DNA from: Nilaparvata lugens
Taxonomy: Eukaryota > Arthropoda > Insecta > Hemiptera > Delphacidae
DNA length: 64,000 bases
Assembly: GCF_014356525.2 (NCBI RefSeq)
Contig: NC_052505.1
Coordinates: 7,938,171 to 8,002,170 of the forward strand
Direction of reading: 5' to 3'
Shown: positions 23,401 to 34,260 of the stretch, one piece after another
Numbering within the stretch: the first letter of the stretch is position 1
How the letters are laid out: the number at the start of each line of letters is the position of its first letter
The notes under the pieces: model-generated
Seen by the model: only the letters and a program-made list of their open reading frames with translations
The model's database searches: none
What the model was told of the DNA's origin: nothing
Position numbers and translations under genes: made by a program

Positions 23401-23620
23401 GACTAACGACTTGAGGACGGAAAAGAGGAATTTAATCAAGGGGAGAGCTCCTAAATGGGTTCCGGCTTAGTCGTGGCCGTGGCGGCTCGCTAAAGAAAGA
23501 ATAGAAAGGTGTCAAGCATTGTTCCCAGGGGACTCGACCCCTATAATTATGCAAACAGCCTTCCCGCTCAGCTGCCTGGCTTTCACTCCCCTTCCTGGAC
23601 ACTACTTACTTTTCCACTAG
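23401..23620. promoter_or_regulatory. GC-richer island with octamer-like site
   Basis: Repeat-free block containing GTCGTGGCCGTGGCGGCTCG (about 23470) and ATTATGCAAAC (23546-23556), a POU-type site. Candidate enhancer, untested. Confidence 0.25.
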
Positions 23621-24636
23621 CTTTACAGCTAGTCTACTTTGTCATCCAAACCAAAGTTTTATTCATTTGGAAGGCAGGACTGCATTGCTCGAAAAAATGT
23701 TTTCTCAGTCATGGAGTCATAATCCATCTGCAAAATGGGCTACTGCAGGAATACAAACTCACAGATCATTTCTCCAGTTTCGAATCATTGTAATTCCAAG
23801 ATCTGAAAATTAGAGAAAATTCATCAACAATATTTTCGAATTGAGTGATCATAATTTTATTTATTTGCAGAGACTAGTATTCTGAGCTCCATTGATTTTT
23901 GAAGAATGTAATTGATATTAAGGCCCTCAAGATCTCAAGAGGAAAAGTAGCCAGGTGATGCTCTTCATTCTTGTAGAGCAATTCATGATTATTAATGTTC
24001 TATATTCATGAGTATTCTACCAGTTTAACAACTATTAAAAGACTGGAAAGTATTAGAAACGAACGTTAGAATAAATAAAGGACGGAACTTTATTCTTTAT
24101 CAATTCATACAACATGTACATCATCAGAAATGATAGGGAGAGAAAAAATAAGGTATACTTGTGCTATTCCTCTCCCAAATTCAGATAGGGTTACACAGTC
24201 CGAAAGAGGTTAGGTCTTGTAGCTGTTCACTTCACAAAATTTTCAGTTCTTAATTAACTTTTAATTTTACTTTTCGTGCATTGTTTCGTTTGATGAGAAG
24301 CTGAACTATTTTCTATGGGAGAGAGCCTTATTAAAAAAAGACACATGCATTTAAAATGGGCACATGCGAGACGAACGCGTGCCACACGTTCTTGTATGCG
24401 TATACAAACAATTCATTGCGTAATTTGTTTGTTATGATCAGGTAATTCAAAAATTTCCGTGACGATTGACTAGTGAGAGAAATGATAATAATATCATCGT
24501 TCTAGAATAATATTTTTAAAATATACCAAGAAGTTAATTCTTATCTTTCTCTATAATAAATCATACTCATATCCGTTAATTATCGCAATCATTAAGTTTC
24601 ATATCGATTGATATCATTGAATATTCTTGCGGACTA
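23621..24636. other. Unique spacer
   Basis: No supported feature. Confidence 0.45.
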
Positions 24637-24850
24637 CTCTATCAATCAATCAATCAATCAATTATTTATTCCCAAAACATACATGGAAATGTACTTGAAA
24701 ACTTCAAAGCTAAAATTAACTTGAAGTTGAAGAGAAAAAGTGACAGTTAAAAATTCATTTTTTACAGTAAACTCGCTCATACTGTAGCATGCTGAATCTA
24801 TCAAATAAGCTCTCAACAGTTCTTGACAAGATCCACTGTTGCAAGCCATT
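24637..24850 (-). repeat. Probable LINE 3' end with (GATT)n tail
   Basis: On the minus strand the segment reads toward AATAAATAATTGATTGATTG and a five-unit GATT tail at 24637-24663, with an AATAAA just before it. This organisation matches LINE 3' ends such as the one at 2115-2143. No RT motif is seen upstream on this strand, so only the 3' untranslated part remains. Confidence 0.45.
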
Positions 24851-25374
24851 CCATGACAATATAGTTCTTCTATATTTCAAAGAAAAGGCTGTGGTACAGC
24901 GGTTAAAAGCTGATATTATCCACAAAGGAGAACTGTATTATCATTTTCATTTGAACCCTGTGTAGATGACATCAATAAATGACCAGGAGATATGTCTCTG
25001 ATGAGAACTGAGCTGAAGAAAAGAAAGGAGAGAGAGCAAAGTGTTGTCTCCTGCAGCGCGATAAATTGGTGACGTTGTTGAGCCCTGCAAGACGCTTCTG
25101 TACCACTTCCAGCAGAACACAAGAGGAAATTGCACCAGTAATATTGTCATACATCATTCATTCGTACCATCCGATTCCACAGAATCCTCTATGAGTAATC
25201 CGCTGTGAGAGCATCAATATATCTCCATGATGTGCTATATTGAGCGAGTTTGCTGCGGAACAGCTTACTTCACTACATTTTTCAAGATCACAAAGTTCAT
25301 TTACAAAACTATGCACGAAATTCAGCAGAATAATTTTGTCAAGCATTTGTAATAGGTAGCTATATTTATACTGT
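24851..25374. other. Unique spacer
   Basis: No gene supported. Overlapping short minus frames at 24916-25346 have no recognisable protein. Confidence 0.4.
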
Positions 25375-26204
25375 ACTAGCCGTCAGGCTCGCTTCGCTCG
25401 CCATATCCGTCTAGCAAGGGGGCTCAGCCCCCTGGACCCCCGACTGGATCGTCCAAGAATGAGATCAGCGGGCTCGCTTCGCTCGCCTGCATTTTTCATT
25501 TGAGCATGCTTCATTCCATCAGAAAGTCGAAGTATTGAGAAAACGCAGAAAAGCTGAGAAAAACGCTGATTTTGAGCGTATATTTGATGAAATATTTAAA
25601 GTCACCTCAACATTTTAGACCCTAGCTCAACCTCTGTACCAAATTTGAAAATTTTCCGTCTATTACTTGATGAAAGAACTCAGAAAGCGAAAAAAACGCT
25701 AATTTTGGGCGTATCCTTGACGTTATTTCAAATTCCTTCTAACACAACATTATTACACCCTAGCTTAGCTTCTGTACTAAATTTCAACAATTTCTGTTCA
25801 TTTGTTCTCGATAAATCTGAGAAAAAGCAAAAAAAAAAAAAACTCTGGAAAAACGCTAATTTTAGGCGTATCTTTGACGTTATTGCAAATTCCTTCTAAC
25901 ACAACATTATTACACCCTAGCTGAGCTCCTGTACTAAATTTGAACATTTTCTGTTCATTTCTTCTCGATAAAGCTGAGAAAGCGCTAAAAAACGCTGGAA
26001 AAAAGCAGATTTTAGGCGTATCTTTGGGAATTTTCCCAAATCCGTTCTTAGTGCGCCTCTAAAGGGCCAACTGAACATACCTACCAAATTTGAACGTTTC
26101 TGGCTCGATGGATTTTTAGTTATGCGAGTGAGTGAGTGAGTGAGTGAGTGAGTCAGTCAGTCAATCAGTGAGTGAGTGCCATTTCGCTTTTATTATATAG
26201 AAGA
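25375..26204 (-). mobile_element. Helitron-like non-autonomous element
   Basis: Read on the minus strand it starts TCTTCTATATAATAAAAGCG (from 26204), runs through a (CACT)n tract, and ends in GGCGAGCGAAGCGAGCC then TGACGGCTAG, followed by T. Helitrons characteristically begin with TC and end with a short hairpin followed by CTRR, inserted between A and T. Here the preceding base is A and the end is CTAG|T. The interior consists of about four diverged 134-157 bp repeats (GCGTAT at 25576, 25710, 25867, 26017). No Rep/helicase frame is present. Confidence 0.5.
26125..26180. repeat. (GAGT)n / (CAGT)n microsatellite
   Basis: Tetranucleotide run with a switch from GAGT to CAGT units, inside the Helitron-like element. 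Confidence 0.9.
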
Positions 26205-26984
26205 TGGTGATTGTTATTTATGTAGCGGCATAGTGATTGTTGCCTTTTATCAAATTATGATTTTTGAACTGAATGGTTTTTGTAATTATTGACTCATAAT
26301 AACGGAATATAATCTTATCATTTCTATGTCGATCTATGATGGAGCAATTAAGGGTACCTAAAAATCTATTCCGTTCTTATCGAAAATCGTCTTCATTGTT
26401 CATTTTTTTGGTGAGTACATCTAACAGGATCTATTTTTAATAATCCTCCTTGACCAAGCATGCACATGCACAACCCCATCAAATACATTCATCTTATATC
26501 CCAGCATACTAGTAGTTCTGTGAACAGTAGACCTCACGCAATTATAAACCACAGCCTACTCTAAAGTGTCAATCAGAGTAAATTATGTCCTGTCCTGTCG
26601 TGTCGACAAGATATTGGTGTGTAGCCTGAACAAAACTTAATGGCTGTTTGGGTTGTTGTATCAACAATGCTAGTAATTTGTTTCAAACAACAACTATGCT
26701 ACTATCATTAAAAGCTTACCAGGTTGAAAGCAGAGAAAAATCGGGAGGAAATACTATGCTATTTCACAAAGAAGAAGTAAGAGTTCGTTCTAATTTGTGG
26801 CTATTTCGAGTTATCAATTGCATGCCTCATTTAATGCAATTAAATTGCACTGTCCACAAGACAGCTGATTTTTACCAAGTTACATTGAGATTGCGTTAAT
26901 TGCATGCGTAATCCACTCGACAGCTGATTTATGATCAATAATTTTTTAGTCTGATTTCCACGATAATATTGGCCTCCGAAGGAG
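26205..26984. other. AT-rich spacer
   Basis: Nothing recognised except repeated CAGCTGATTT (26870, 26921). Confidence 0.45.
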
Positions 26985-27215
26985 ACTCCTTTTCCTTCTA
27001 TATTACCCTTTAACTACAAAATTTCAAAAAAACCTTATATGTACGTCGACGCGAAATCCAAGAAGGAACATACCTGTCAAATTTCATGAACATCTATTGC
27101 TGCGTTTCGCTGTAAATGCGAAACATATGATCATTCAAACACTTAAAATTAGAGAGAAATGCAAAACCGTCAATTTGATCTTGAACCTCACTTCGCACGG
27201 TCAATAAATTTTGAA
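26985..27215 (+). repeat. Dispersed repeat fragment
   Basis: Contains CCTTATATGTACGTCGACGC, a TTTCATGAACATCTATTGCT block and a terminal CACTTCGCACGGTCAATAA. I recognise the pattern as an abundant hemipteran repeat end, but cannot classify it. Confidence 0.45.
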
Positions 27216-27571
27216 ATCAATTGGAAATTATTTTCTCAACATATCACTGATATGCACAGCATTTGACTGGATTTTTGAAGCTTAATAATGTGGGGGGTCC
27301 TGGGGGTGCCAGAGGGATAGAATTTTCTAGATTCAGAGGTTTTCCTGTAGCCTCCAGTAGCTTCTATCAGAATATATGTGTTCACTTTTACCAGACAAAA
27401 AGCCGTGAATTTTTTTTGTCATTTGCTTTTTTGATGTAGGTTGTTTACTGAGAACCGCATGGTTTTAAAAAAGTCACAATTTTTTATTTTGAACAAAAAC
27501 TTTATTTTTCACACAATGTGTTCTACAAACTTGGACCTTTGAGAAAATTAAGTTAAAAATTAAATTAAGAA

Positions 27572-27802
27572 TTAAGTAGTAAGAATAACATCGTGTAAGT
27601 GGCGTCCTTCCGATTGAATACATGATTCCAGACGTTCCCTGGATTTATGCATCGCATCTAGTAACATTGCTTGTGGAATGGCTTGGATTTCTCTTCGAAT
27701 GGCTTCTTTCAACTCTTGCAATGTGCGTGGTTTTTCAGCTTGAACATGCGATTTCAAGAAACCCCAAAAACCACGCACATTGCAAGAGTTGAAGGAAGAC
27801 AC
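27572..27802 (-). pseudogene. Transposase C-terminus, left arm
   Basis: The 76-codon frame ends PRTLQELKEAIRREI ... ERLESCIQSEGRHLHDVILTT. The PRT.QELKEAIRREI helix and final GRHLxDVIxxx tail are typical of the C-termini of insect Tc1/mariner (IS630-like) transposases that copy and paste DNA through a DDE/D active site. The catalytic domain is absent, so it is non-functional. Its first residues run through the palindrome centre and are probably not native. Confidence 0.65.
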
Positions 27803-27929
27803 TCGAAGAGAAATCCAAGAAATTCCACGAGCAATGTCACGAGATGAGATACGTAACTTCAGGGAACGTCTGGAATCATGTTTTCTATTGGAAGGACGCC
27901 ACTTACGCGATGTTATTTTTACTACTTAA
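27771..27929 (+). pseudogene. Transposase C-terminus, right arm
   Basis: Open stretch of 52 codons plus stop with no start of its own. It reads PRTLQELKEDTRREI ... GRHLRDVIFTT, colinear with the minus-strand copy and using the equivalent stop. Substitutions between arms change many residues. It is a remnant of the same transposase family. Confidence 0.65.
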
Positions 27930-28043
27930 TTATTATAATTTTCTCAAAGTTCCAAGTTTGTAGAACACATTGTGTGAAAAAAATAAAGTTTTTGTTCAAA
28001 ATAAAAAATTTTCTCATATAAAATTCCAAGCTTGTAGAACACA

Positions 28044-28929
28044 ATGGGTCATATGAATAAAGTTGAGCATTTGCTTATACTTCTAAAATATGGAGCATTT
28101 GCTCCATTTTCTATTAATAAACGTGAGCAAAACCTTTTGCTCATGCTCATCAAAAAAAATAGTTTGAGCATTTGCTCAAAAGTAAAAGCTTTTGCTCAAA
28201 ATTGTATGAATAAACTTGAGCATTTGCTAGACTTTTGAAGCAAATGCTTCAAAAAAGGTGAGTCTAGTCTAGAGCAGCTTATCACCTTTTGCTCATAGTA
28301 AAATGGCTCAACTAATTCGTATGAGGAAGAGGAAACTATACCAGATACGATCACAACCAATAGTTGAGAACTATAAAACTCTTTTTAGATTCAACCATGA
28401 TATATATCACCATTATCTCTACAAAAGAATAAATAGAAAAGATAGCTACCTGTTATAAAGATAGCCATTACTAAAAAAAGGAAATAGGCATTTAAGAAGA
28501 TGAGAGTGTAGACGATTATGAGAAGGCTATTGATATTATAAGAATATGCTGAAGATTATTATAGAGATGAAATTTTTTCACGCTATTATTTAAAAATTCT
28601 AAACTCAACTAACCTAAATCTCTATTTATAAATAGTAAACAGAGCAGACGACGCTAACACAAGCGGTGCACCCTACTTGCATATTTAGCGCTTCTGTGAG
28701 CTATAAAAACAAAGTAAGGCTACAAAAGCGAATCAGCTGATGCAAAATCTTTAAAATACATGAGCATTTGCTCCAGAATTCAGGAGCATAAGGTAAGAGT
28801 ATAAGGTAAAGCTTATTCATATAAAAATGAGCAAATGCATTTGCATCTACCTTTTGCTCATGAGCAAAACCTTAAGCTCCATGCTCTTGCTCATGAGCAT
28901 TTACTCTGGTTTTATTCATATGACCCATT
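28044..28929. mobile_element. Nested element with GAGCAnnTGCTC subterminal repeats
   Basis: Ends AATGGGTCATATGAATAAA and exact complement TTTATTCATATGACCCATT interrupt the mariner arm at its ACACATTGTGT sequence. The intact version of that site is at 27964-27976. More than ten copies of GAGCATTTGCTC-like palindromes crowd both ends (28060-28260 and 28755-28915), while the middle is plain AT-rich DNA. Such dense subterminal repeats usually bind transposase. No protein is encoded, so it is non-autonomous. Confidence 0.8.
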
Positions 28930-29004
28930 GTGTAAAAAAGTAAAGTTTTTGTTCAAAATTGAAAAAATCGTGGCTTTTCTAAAACCATGCGGTTCCTAGT
29001 AAAC

Positions 29005-29420
29005 ATCCTTTATAATATAGATTGTAATATCATGATGAATCATGACCATAATCATACTACATTATTATCTGATGAACATGTATCGAGTAATCAATACTAT
29101 AATGGTATAATTACTGTATTGAATGGGTAAGATAATAATTATTTCAATTAATTTGAAAGCTCGTTCAACATTATGAACGAACCAGTTCACAGGCAATGTT
29201 TGGGGGTGGAATTGCGGACGACGGGACTGCGGTTGGCCTGTTGCATTATTCATTGGCGATGCATGACAGGCCGAGATGAAGTGATTCTGTCTTGTCATCG
29301 CTGACTGCCGACTGCTGGATGTCCCTGTCCGTCGAAGCACTGCTACTGCCGCACTATCTGCTGATGAGTTCTGCCACTGTATGTCAAGGATGGCACTGAT
29401 TCTCTGCCGGAATGCAACAG
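29005..29420. promoter_or_regulatory. Spacer with GC-rich island (29160-29400)
   Basis: Repeat-free, GC-rich sequence (GGACGACGGGACTGCGG, CTGCCGACTGCTGG) just upstream of a tandem array. Candidate regulatory or conserved noncoding sequence. No coding evidence. Confidence 0.25.
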
Positions 29421-29431
29421 GCTAACACACA

Positions 29432-29945
29432 GTGATGGGTAGGCAGGTGTTGCAATTTTCCAAAATACGGACACGACCATAGGTTTTTGCGTAACTCAGC
29501 TACCAGGAAATAATGGTAGTAAACATTTAGTAATAGAAACAAACAACGTTGGGTAGGCATGTACTGCAATTTTCCATCACACCCAAAATACTGACACAAG
29601 CATAGGTTTTTGCGTGGCTGGGCTACCAGGAAATGATGGTAGTAAGCATTCAGTGATGGTAACAAACAACGGTGTGTTGGCAGGTTCTGACTTTATCTAT
29701 CACACCCAAAATACTGACACAAACATAGGTTTTTGCATGGCTCGACTACCAGGAAATGATGGTAGTAAACTTAATAATGAAAACAAACAACGGTGTATAG
29801 GCAGGTACTGCAGTTATCTATCACACCCGAAATACTAACAGAAGCATGTGTCTAATAGACTCAATTAGAATCAATAATAGACTCAGTTTCCCAGTAGCTC
29901 GGCTTCCAGGAAATATTATGATAGTAATGTCCATTCAGTAATGGA
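29432..29945. repeat. Tandem array, four units of about 114-123 bp
   Basis: Unit starts (GGCAGGT or GGCATGT) are at 29442, 29556, 29679 and 29800. Each unit carries ATCACACCCAAAATACTGAC-type sequence, CATAGGTTTTTGCGT and CTACCAGGAAATGATGGTAG. Units differ by 10-20%, and the last is disrupted. Open frames across it simply follow the repeat. Confidence 0.85.
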
Positions 29946-30490
29946 AAATAGTGAAATCCAGGATATCCTTCCTGGAAGCCAAAAACAAATACGGGACAAA
30001 CGAGGTTCTCGTAACGAAGGAGAGCTGTTACAGAATCGGACTTTCTGACAGCACATATTCATGTAACACAGTTGACTTTGATTTTGTTGAATTTCCAGTA
30101 ACTTACCAGTCTCCAAAAGTGGGTTGATCAGCAGAGAGAGAGTTGATCAGAAGAGACAGTTGATCAAACAGAGAAAGAGAGAGAGATCTCAGATAAAATA
30201 TAAAGAATAATTGTTTCGAAATAGGAGTAGGATTTGATAAGAATACATGAATATAGAAAAATAAGTGCATTCATCAACTGCATTGATAGTGGTTGCTTTC
30301 TTCACAGAACGCACTGATTCAGTTGCATGGCAGCTAACACCATTGGAAATTACATATTTCCTTTTTACAGCTCGTTCTCACATCATATATTCACTGTCAA
30401 ATCTGTGCTAATGAAGGAATCAATCACGAATTATATTGACTTCATTGGTGTTTTGAACATAATGGAGAGTAATAAAACTCGAGGTTCTTC
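29946..30490. other. Spacer with GA-rich tract
   Basis: A GAGAGA-rich tract lies at about 30135-30190. No gene is recognised. Confidence 0.45.
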
Positions 30491-30630
30491 TTCTTCTTCT
30501 CCATAGCCTTTCTCTCATTATTTGGGGTCGGCTCTCCTGGATCTAAGACGCCAGTGATTGAGATCTTGGGTCGTCTCTGATGTTAGTTACAATTGCCTCA
30601 TATTTCTAAGCACTAGTGCCATCCATGTTA
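30488..30630 (-). repeat. Dispersed repeat fragment with TTC tract
   Basis: (TTC)n at 30488-30502 is followed by TTATTTGGGGTCGGCTCTCC. The GGGGTCGGC block is a feature of widespread insect repeats. Orientation is inferred from the GAA tract being a 3' tail. Confidence 0.35.
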
Positions 30631-31489
30631 GTAATAAATCTCGAGGTGATTTGAAAAAATGAATTTATTCATTCAAATTGCATTGAATAATTCTCACATC
30701 TTCATAGATTTACAGTTAAATATGTCTGAATTGGAGATGTATTGTCTAGATTCATATCACTTCTTCTATTAACTTGAATTTTCTTATTTCTATGGAAGTT
30801 GAAATACCGGATTATGGATTGTAGTCTATTTGGAGTTGGATACATGAAAAAACTGGTTTTCATGTTTCTCATACAGCTTCACAAGATAATGTTCCATGGG
30901 AGCATTGTTTGTACCAGTCAATCTCAATTTTTAATTCGACCAATCAAATATCATTCCAATTGATAACAGTCCAATACAGTGATAAAAATCATTTTTTGGG
31001 TGAAAAGCATTCATCCTTTCAAATGTCCATATTTCAACTTTATTGTAATTTCAAAACTTCAAATATTGATCGTTTCTCTGGCTCATTATTTTCTTCATAA
31101 ATTCGTGTCATAATAAATATTATGAATAAAGAAATATTATAAATCGATTCTATCGTCACGCAATGGGAGACTGACAAAATTTATTTTATCAGAGATCCAG
31201 AAAAACAAAAACCATTAGAACAGTTATCTCAAAAAGGATTACGAATGAACTCCTTTCATTGTCAATCTTACAACTGTTAATCTTTCCATTGTTGATCAAT
31301 ACAAAAATCGATAGAATTTCCATAGACCCTTGGAAATTCCATCTCCCAATAATATTCAACCCACTCAATTACCTCATTAGAAATCTACACTTTGAATTTA
31401 TCAAATAATGGAACTTCAACATCGCATGCATGAGCGTTTGTTGCTATAATTTGCTCAAATTCTCCTCTAGTCTCGCTTCCATCCACACA
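30631..31489. other. AT-rich spacer
   Basis: No supported feature. Confidence 0.45.
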
Positions 31490-31860
31490 GAAATACAGGA
31501 AGTCAAGGTGACTTGCGTAATATTATTAGTCGGCGTGACCCGGAAGGTATTTTAAAAGCGAGCCGTGTGACATGGACCGAAAAGAATACTGAAGAAAAGC
31601 GCGCCTGACAGGCAGTGGCTAGTGAATGATGTATGGCCCGTCGCACCAAAGAAATCTCCCCTTTGCCCCCGCAACTGGCAAGCCCTTGGTGCCCCAAACC
31701 CATCAACCCTACAGTGTCAAGCACCCACTGGGTGCACTTCGCAGGACATCACAGTAGCTCCAATTTATCGCACCAGTGGAAGAGCGCAAAGTGCACGTTA
31801 CCTTCAAGTTCTGATCCTATCCTCATGGATAAAAAGGCAGTTACTTTGTTTTTCCTTGCC
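31490..31860. promoter_or_regulatory. GC-rich repeat-free island
   Basis: Block with CGGCGTGACCCGGAAGG and CCCACTGGGTGCACTTCGC. Open frames on both strands (31622-31924 plus, 31503-31724 minus) are overlapping and unrecognised. It may be regulatory DNA or an unrecognised exon. Confidence 0.25.
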
Positions 31861-32634
31861 AGCTGTGTCAACAAGAAATATTTATTCCAGTTTAATGAAT
31901 TTTAGAAAACTTATTGTGATATGATTATTGTAAGTTTTCTTATTTTGTTATGTTGTTCATGACAAATAAAATTATTATTATTGTTATTATATTAGTATTA
32001 TTATCATTATTACTTGTCCCTACAAATAATCTCATTGTACCAATCAGCAAGTAATCAGCATTGTACCATTGCTGTCGATTGTCCTAAATTGAATTTATTG
32101 TCAATTTCTTTCCCAGCTCCTGTGATACTAAATTCAATATGAATAGCGTTGTACATGGGACTAGCTATGGAAATAGCTTTGTACAAAATAATATGAATCA
32201 GGAGAGCACAACGCTTTGTTTACAGATATGATCTCATAATGAATAATACCTTTGATCACAAAAATCAGTATCAAACATAAGATAACTTGAAATAATATTC
32301 GAAACATACCAATCTTCGTGCATACTGAAGAATGAGAACAATCATGAAATGCAGTTGTGTAGGACTCACAGTTTTGGATCTCACAATCTTGAAATATCAT
32401 ACTTTTAGGACAATCTGTATTAATATTGTTAGAACAACTAAGTGTTCCTCACTCCATGGTATAGGCCTACTATTGCGATGAAAATTCATTCACATATTGC
32501 AGATTTTACAATATCTTTGACACTCATTTGAATCTATGCAGTATACAATACAATATTATGACAATGGGGGTTGAATAAACAACTAGTTATACTTATATAT
32601 TACGTATATAATATAATTATGTATACATAATAAT
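31861..32634. other. AT-rich spacer with (ATT)n
   Basis: An imperfect ATT/ATC repeat lies at 31966-32015. No gene is supported. Confidence 0.45.
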
Positions 32635-32635
32635 G

Positions 32636-33200
32636 TATGACGAGATAGTTAGCACTGGTTGGAGACTCAAAACAAATATCTTACATCGAGAGAAATGGTT
32701 TACCAGCAGTATGGAAAAATATTTATGTTTTCTTGGATCCGGATTCTTAGCAATCAGTAACCAATAGGTGTCCAATGGATGTGTGCTGCCTATTGTCTAA
32801 CTACTACAATGATATCTGCACTACAAATGAAATTATTAGATCAATTGAACCAACAATAACCAACGGAGGCCAACCTACAACCACACACATCACAACCTAC
32901 AACCACAAACTTTAATCCTCACATTCACGCAATCAGAAAAACAAATGGTACTGGAAGCTGTTGAAAACTAGGCTCCCGCTGGCTCATTAACAATACTAAC
33001 TATACATGAAGCTCAGGGTTTAACGTTTAGAGATGTTATCCTAGTGAGGAAAAATACTAAACCACTCAAGATTTACAATAGCATTCATCACATAATAGTA
33101 GCACTTAGTAGGCATATCAAATCATTCAGATATCTAACAGTTGGGGAGCAAGATCTCATGCTGTCATTAACTCGAAAAATACAATCAGTTGAGGACAAGG
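32636..33200 (+). pseudogene. Endogenous viral element: superfamily 1 RNA helicase fragment
   Basis: Decayed copy of the helicase region of a positive-strand RNA virus replicase, which in the virus unwinds RNA using NTP. Motifs occur in order: GDSKQI (motif III, 32661-32678), RCPMDVCCLL (32766-32795), LTFTQSEKQ (32918-32944), TIHEAQGLTF (motif V, 32999-33028) and VALSRHIKSFRY (motif VI, 33098-33133). The order, spacing and the RCP.DV and T.HE.QG.T signatures fit the alpha-like viruses, closest by eye to the virga/nege/kita-like group of arthropods and plants. In-frame stops at 32646, 32748 and 32969, plus one frame change between about 32870 and 32917, show it is dead. Walker A is absent, and a DE dipeptide near 32636 in another frame may be the motif II relic. 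A LINE starts immediately downstream. Confidence 0.85.
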
Positions 33201-33228
33201 ATATCTACAATTGGCACAAAAATAATAA

Positions 33229-33530
33229 TTATGAACACAAAAACAAAAATGGCTGATTTGATGGAGGATTGGGATTTATTAGACATCGAAGACTTTTCGA
33301 TTCCAAATTCACAAGATGTCAACAATACAATCCAACCTTTCAACTTGAAAATCATCAATTTCAACATCAGAAGCTACAATAAAAATTTTGAAGAATTTCT
33401 TATTCAACTGGAGGACCTGAACGTGGATTTCGACGTGATAGTCTTAACGGAATGCTGGATTGCTGGTGGTGTTTCCTTGAAATCAATTAATAATATTATA
33501 CCTGCCACTAAACAATATTCTACAGAATGA
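33229..33530 (+). pseudogene. LINE endonuclease, N-terminal part
   Basis: Frame beginning at one of two nearby ATGs (33231 or 33249). It contains FNLKIINFNIRSYNKNF and VDFDVIVLTECWI, the first two conserved strands of apurinic-like endonucleases (N..S and TE metal-binding positions). The frame breaks at 33530, and the domain continues in another frame at 33610. Confidence 0.7.
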
Positions 33531-33609
33531 TGGAGTAATAATTCATGTCAAATCCGACTATTTTGTCGAAATAAAAGAAATTGCAGTCAGGCAAGCCAAC
33601 TGTTCGAAT

Positions 33610-34260
33610 ATGTATTTAAAAATTGGGAAAGATACTTTTGTTATAACAGCGTTATATAGATCTCAATCACACTTGGACTTGACAGAATTTCTCATTGATC
33701 TGAGGCAGATTTTGGATGATAATGGCAAATATTTTCACATCGTTCTAGGAGATTTGAATATCAACACAAAAGAACCGAATCAGCACAGGCAACTGGAAGA
33801 CTATGATAGTCTACTCAGTGAATATGGATTCCTACATTGTATAAAGCAGGCAACTGGTATTGGAAATAATAGCGCTTCATGTATAGATCATATACTGATA
33901 AACTTTAATAAAGATATAATACCTATAGTTTTCCCAAATTCTATCACAGATCATTTTATAACTATTCTGGGAATTAAATATGATGCGGTGGAACACAATC
34001 ACAACAGAAAAAACCCCTACTATGAGAGTATTGATTATAATAAACTTGCATTGGCTCTAACGAATGAGACCTGGAATTCCGTGTACCTGCAGGAATGCGC
34101 TGATAGTGCTTTGAAGAGAATGATAGAAATACTGGAGAAATACACAGAAGAATGTAAAGTATTACAAATACTTATTAATAGAGTATCGCACACAAAAAGA
34201 AAAATTAAGCCTTGGATTACAAATGGATTAATTACATCAATAAGGAAGAGATATAAATAA
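33610..34260 (+). pseudogene. LINE apurinic-like endonuclease, C-terminal part
   Basis: The 216-codon open stretch is the longest in the window. GDLN at residues 47-50, SCIDHIL at 90-96 and TDHF at 113-116 are the catalytic aspartate, asparagine and histidine motifs of exonuclease/endonuclease/phosphatase domains, which nick target DNA to prime reverse transcription. Residues 150-216 are the linker to RT. The start shown is only where the open frame begins after a frameshift relative to the upstream part. Confidence 0.78.

Larger units (their letters stand above)
27442..29004. mobile_element. Palindromic Tc1/mariner-type element with a nested insertion
   Basis: Terminal inverted repeats TGTTTACTGAGAACCGCATG and the complement of TGTTTACTAGGAACCGCATG bound the element. 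The arms continue inward as a long inverted repeat (AACAAAAACTTTATTTT..., ACACAATGTGTTCTACAAAC), each arm carrying a transposase 3' end pointing outward. The arms differ by roughly a quarter, so the palindrome is old, or was formed from two diverged copies. The centre of symmetry is near 27752. The right arm is interrupted by the 28044-28929 element. No TA target duplication is visible. Confidence 0.7.

Noticed and set aside
29384..29838. Open frames over the 120-bp array
   Set aside because: Frames follow the tandem repeat on both strands. No independent coding evidence.
29432..29945. CRISPR-like array
   Set aside because: Eukaryotic DNA. Units are contiguous 120-bp tandem repeats without short repeat-spacer structure.
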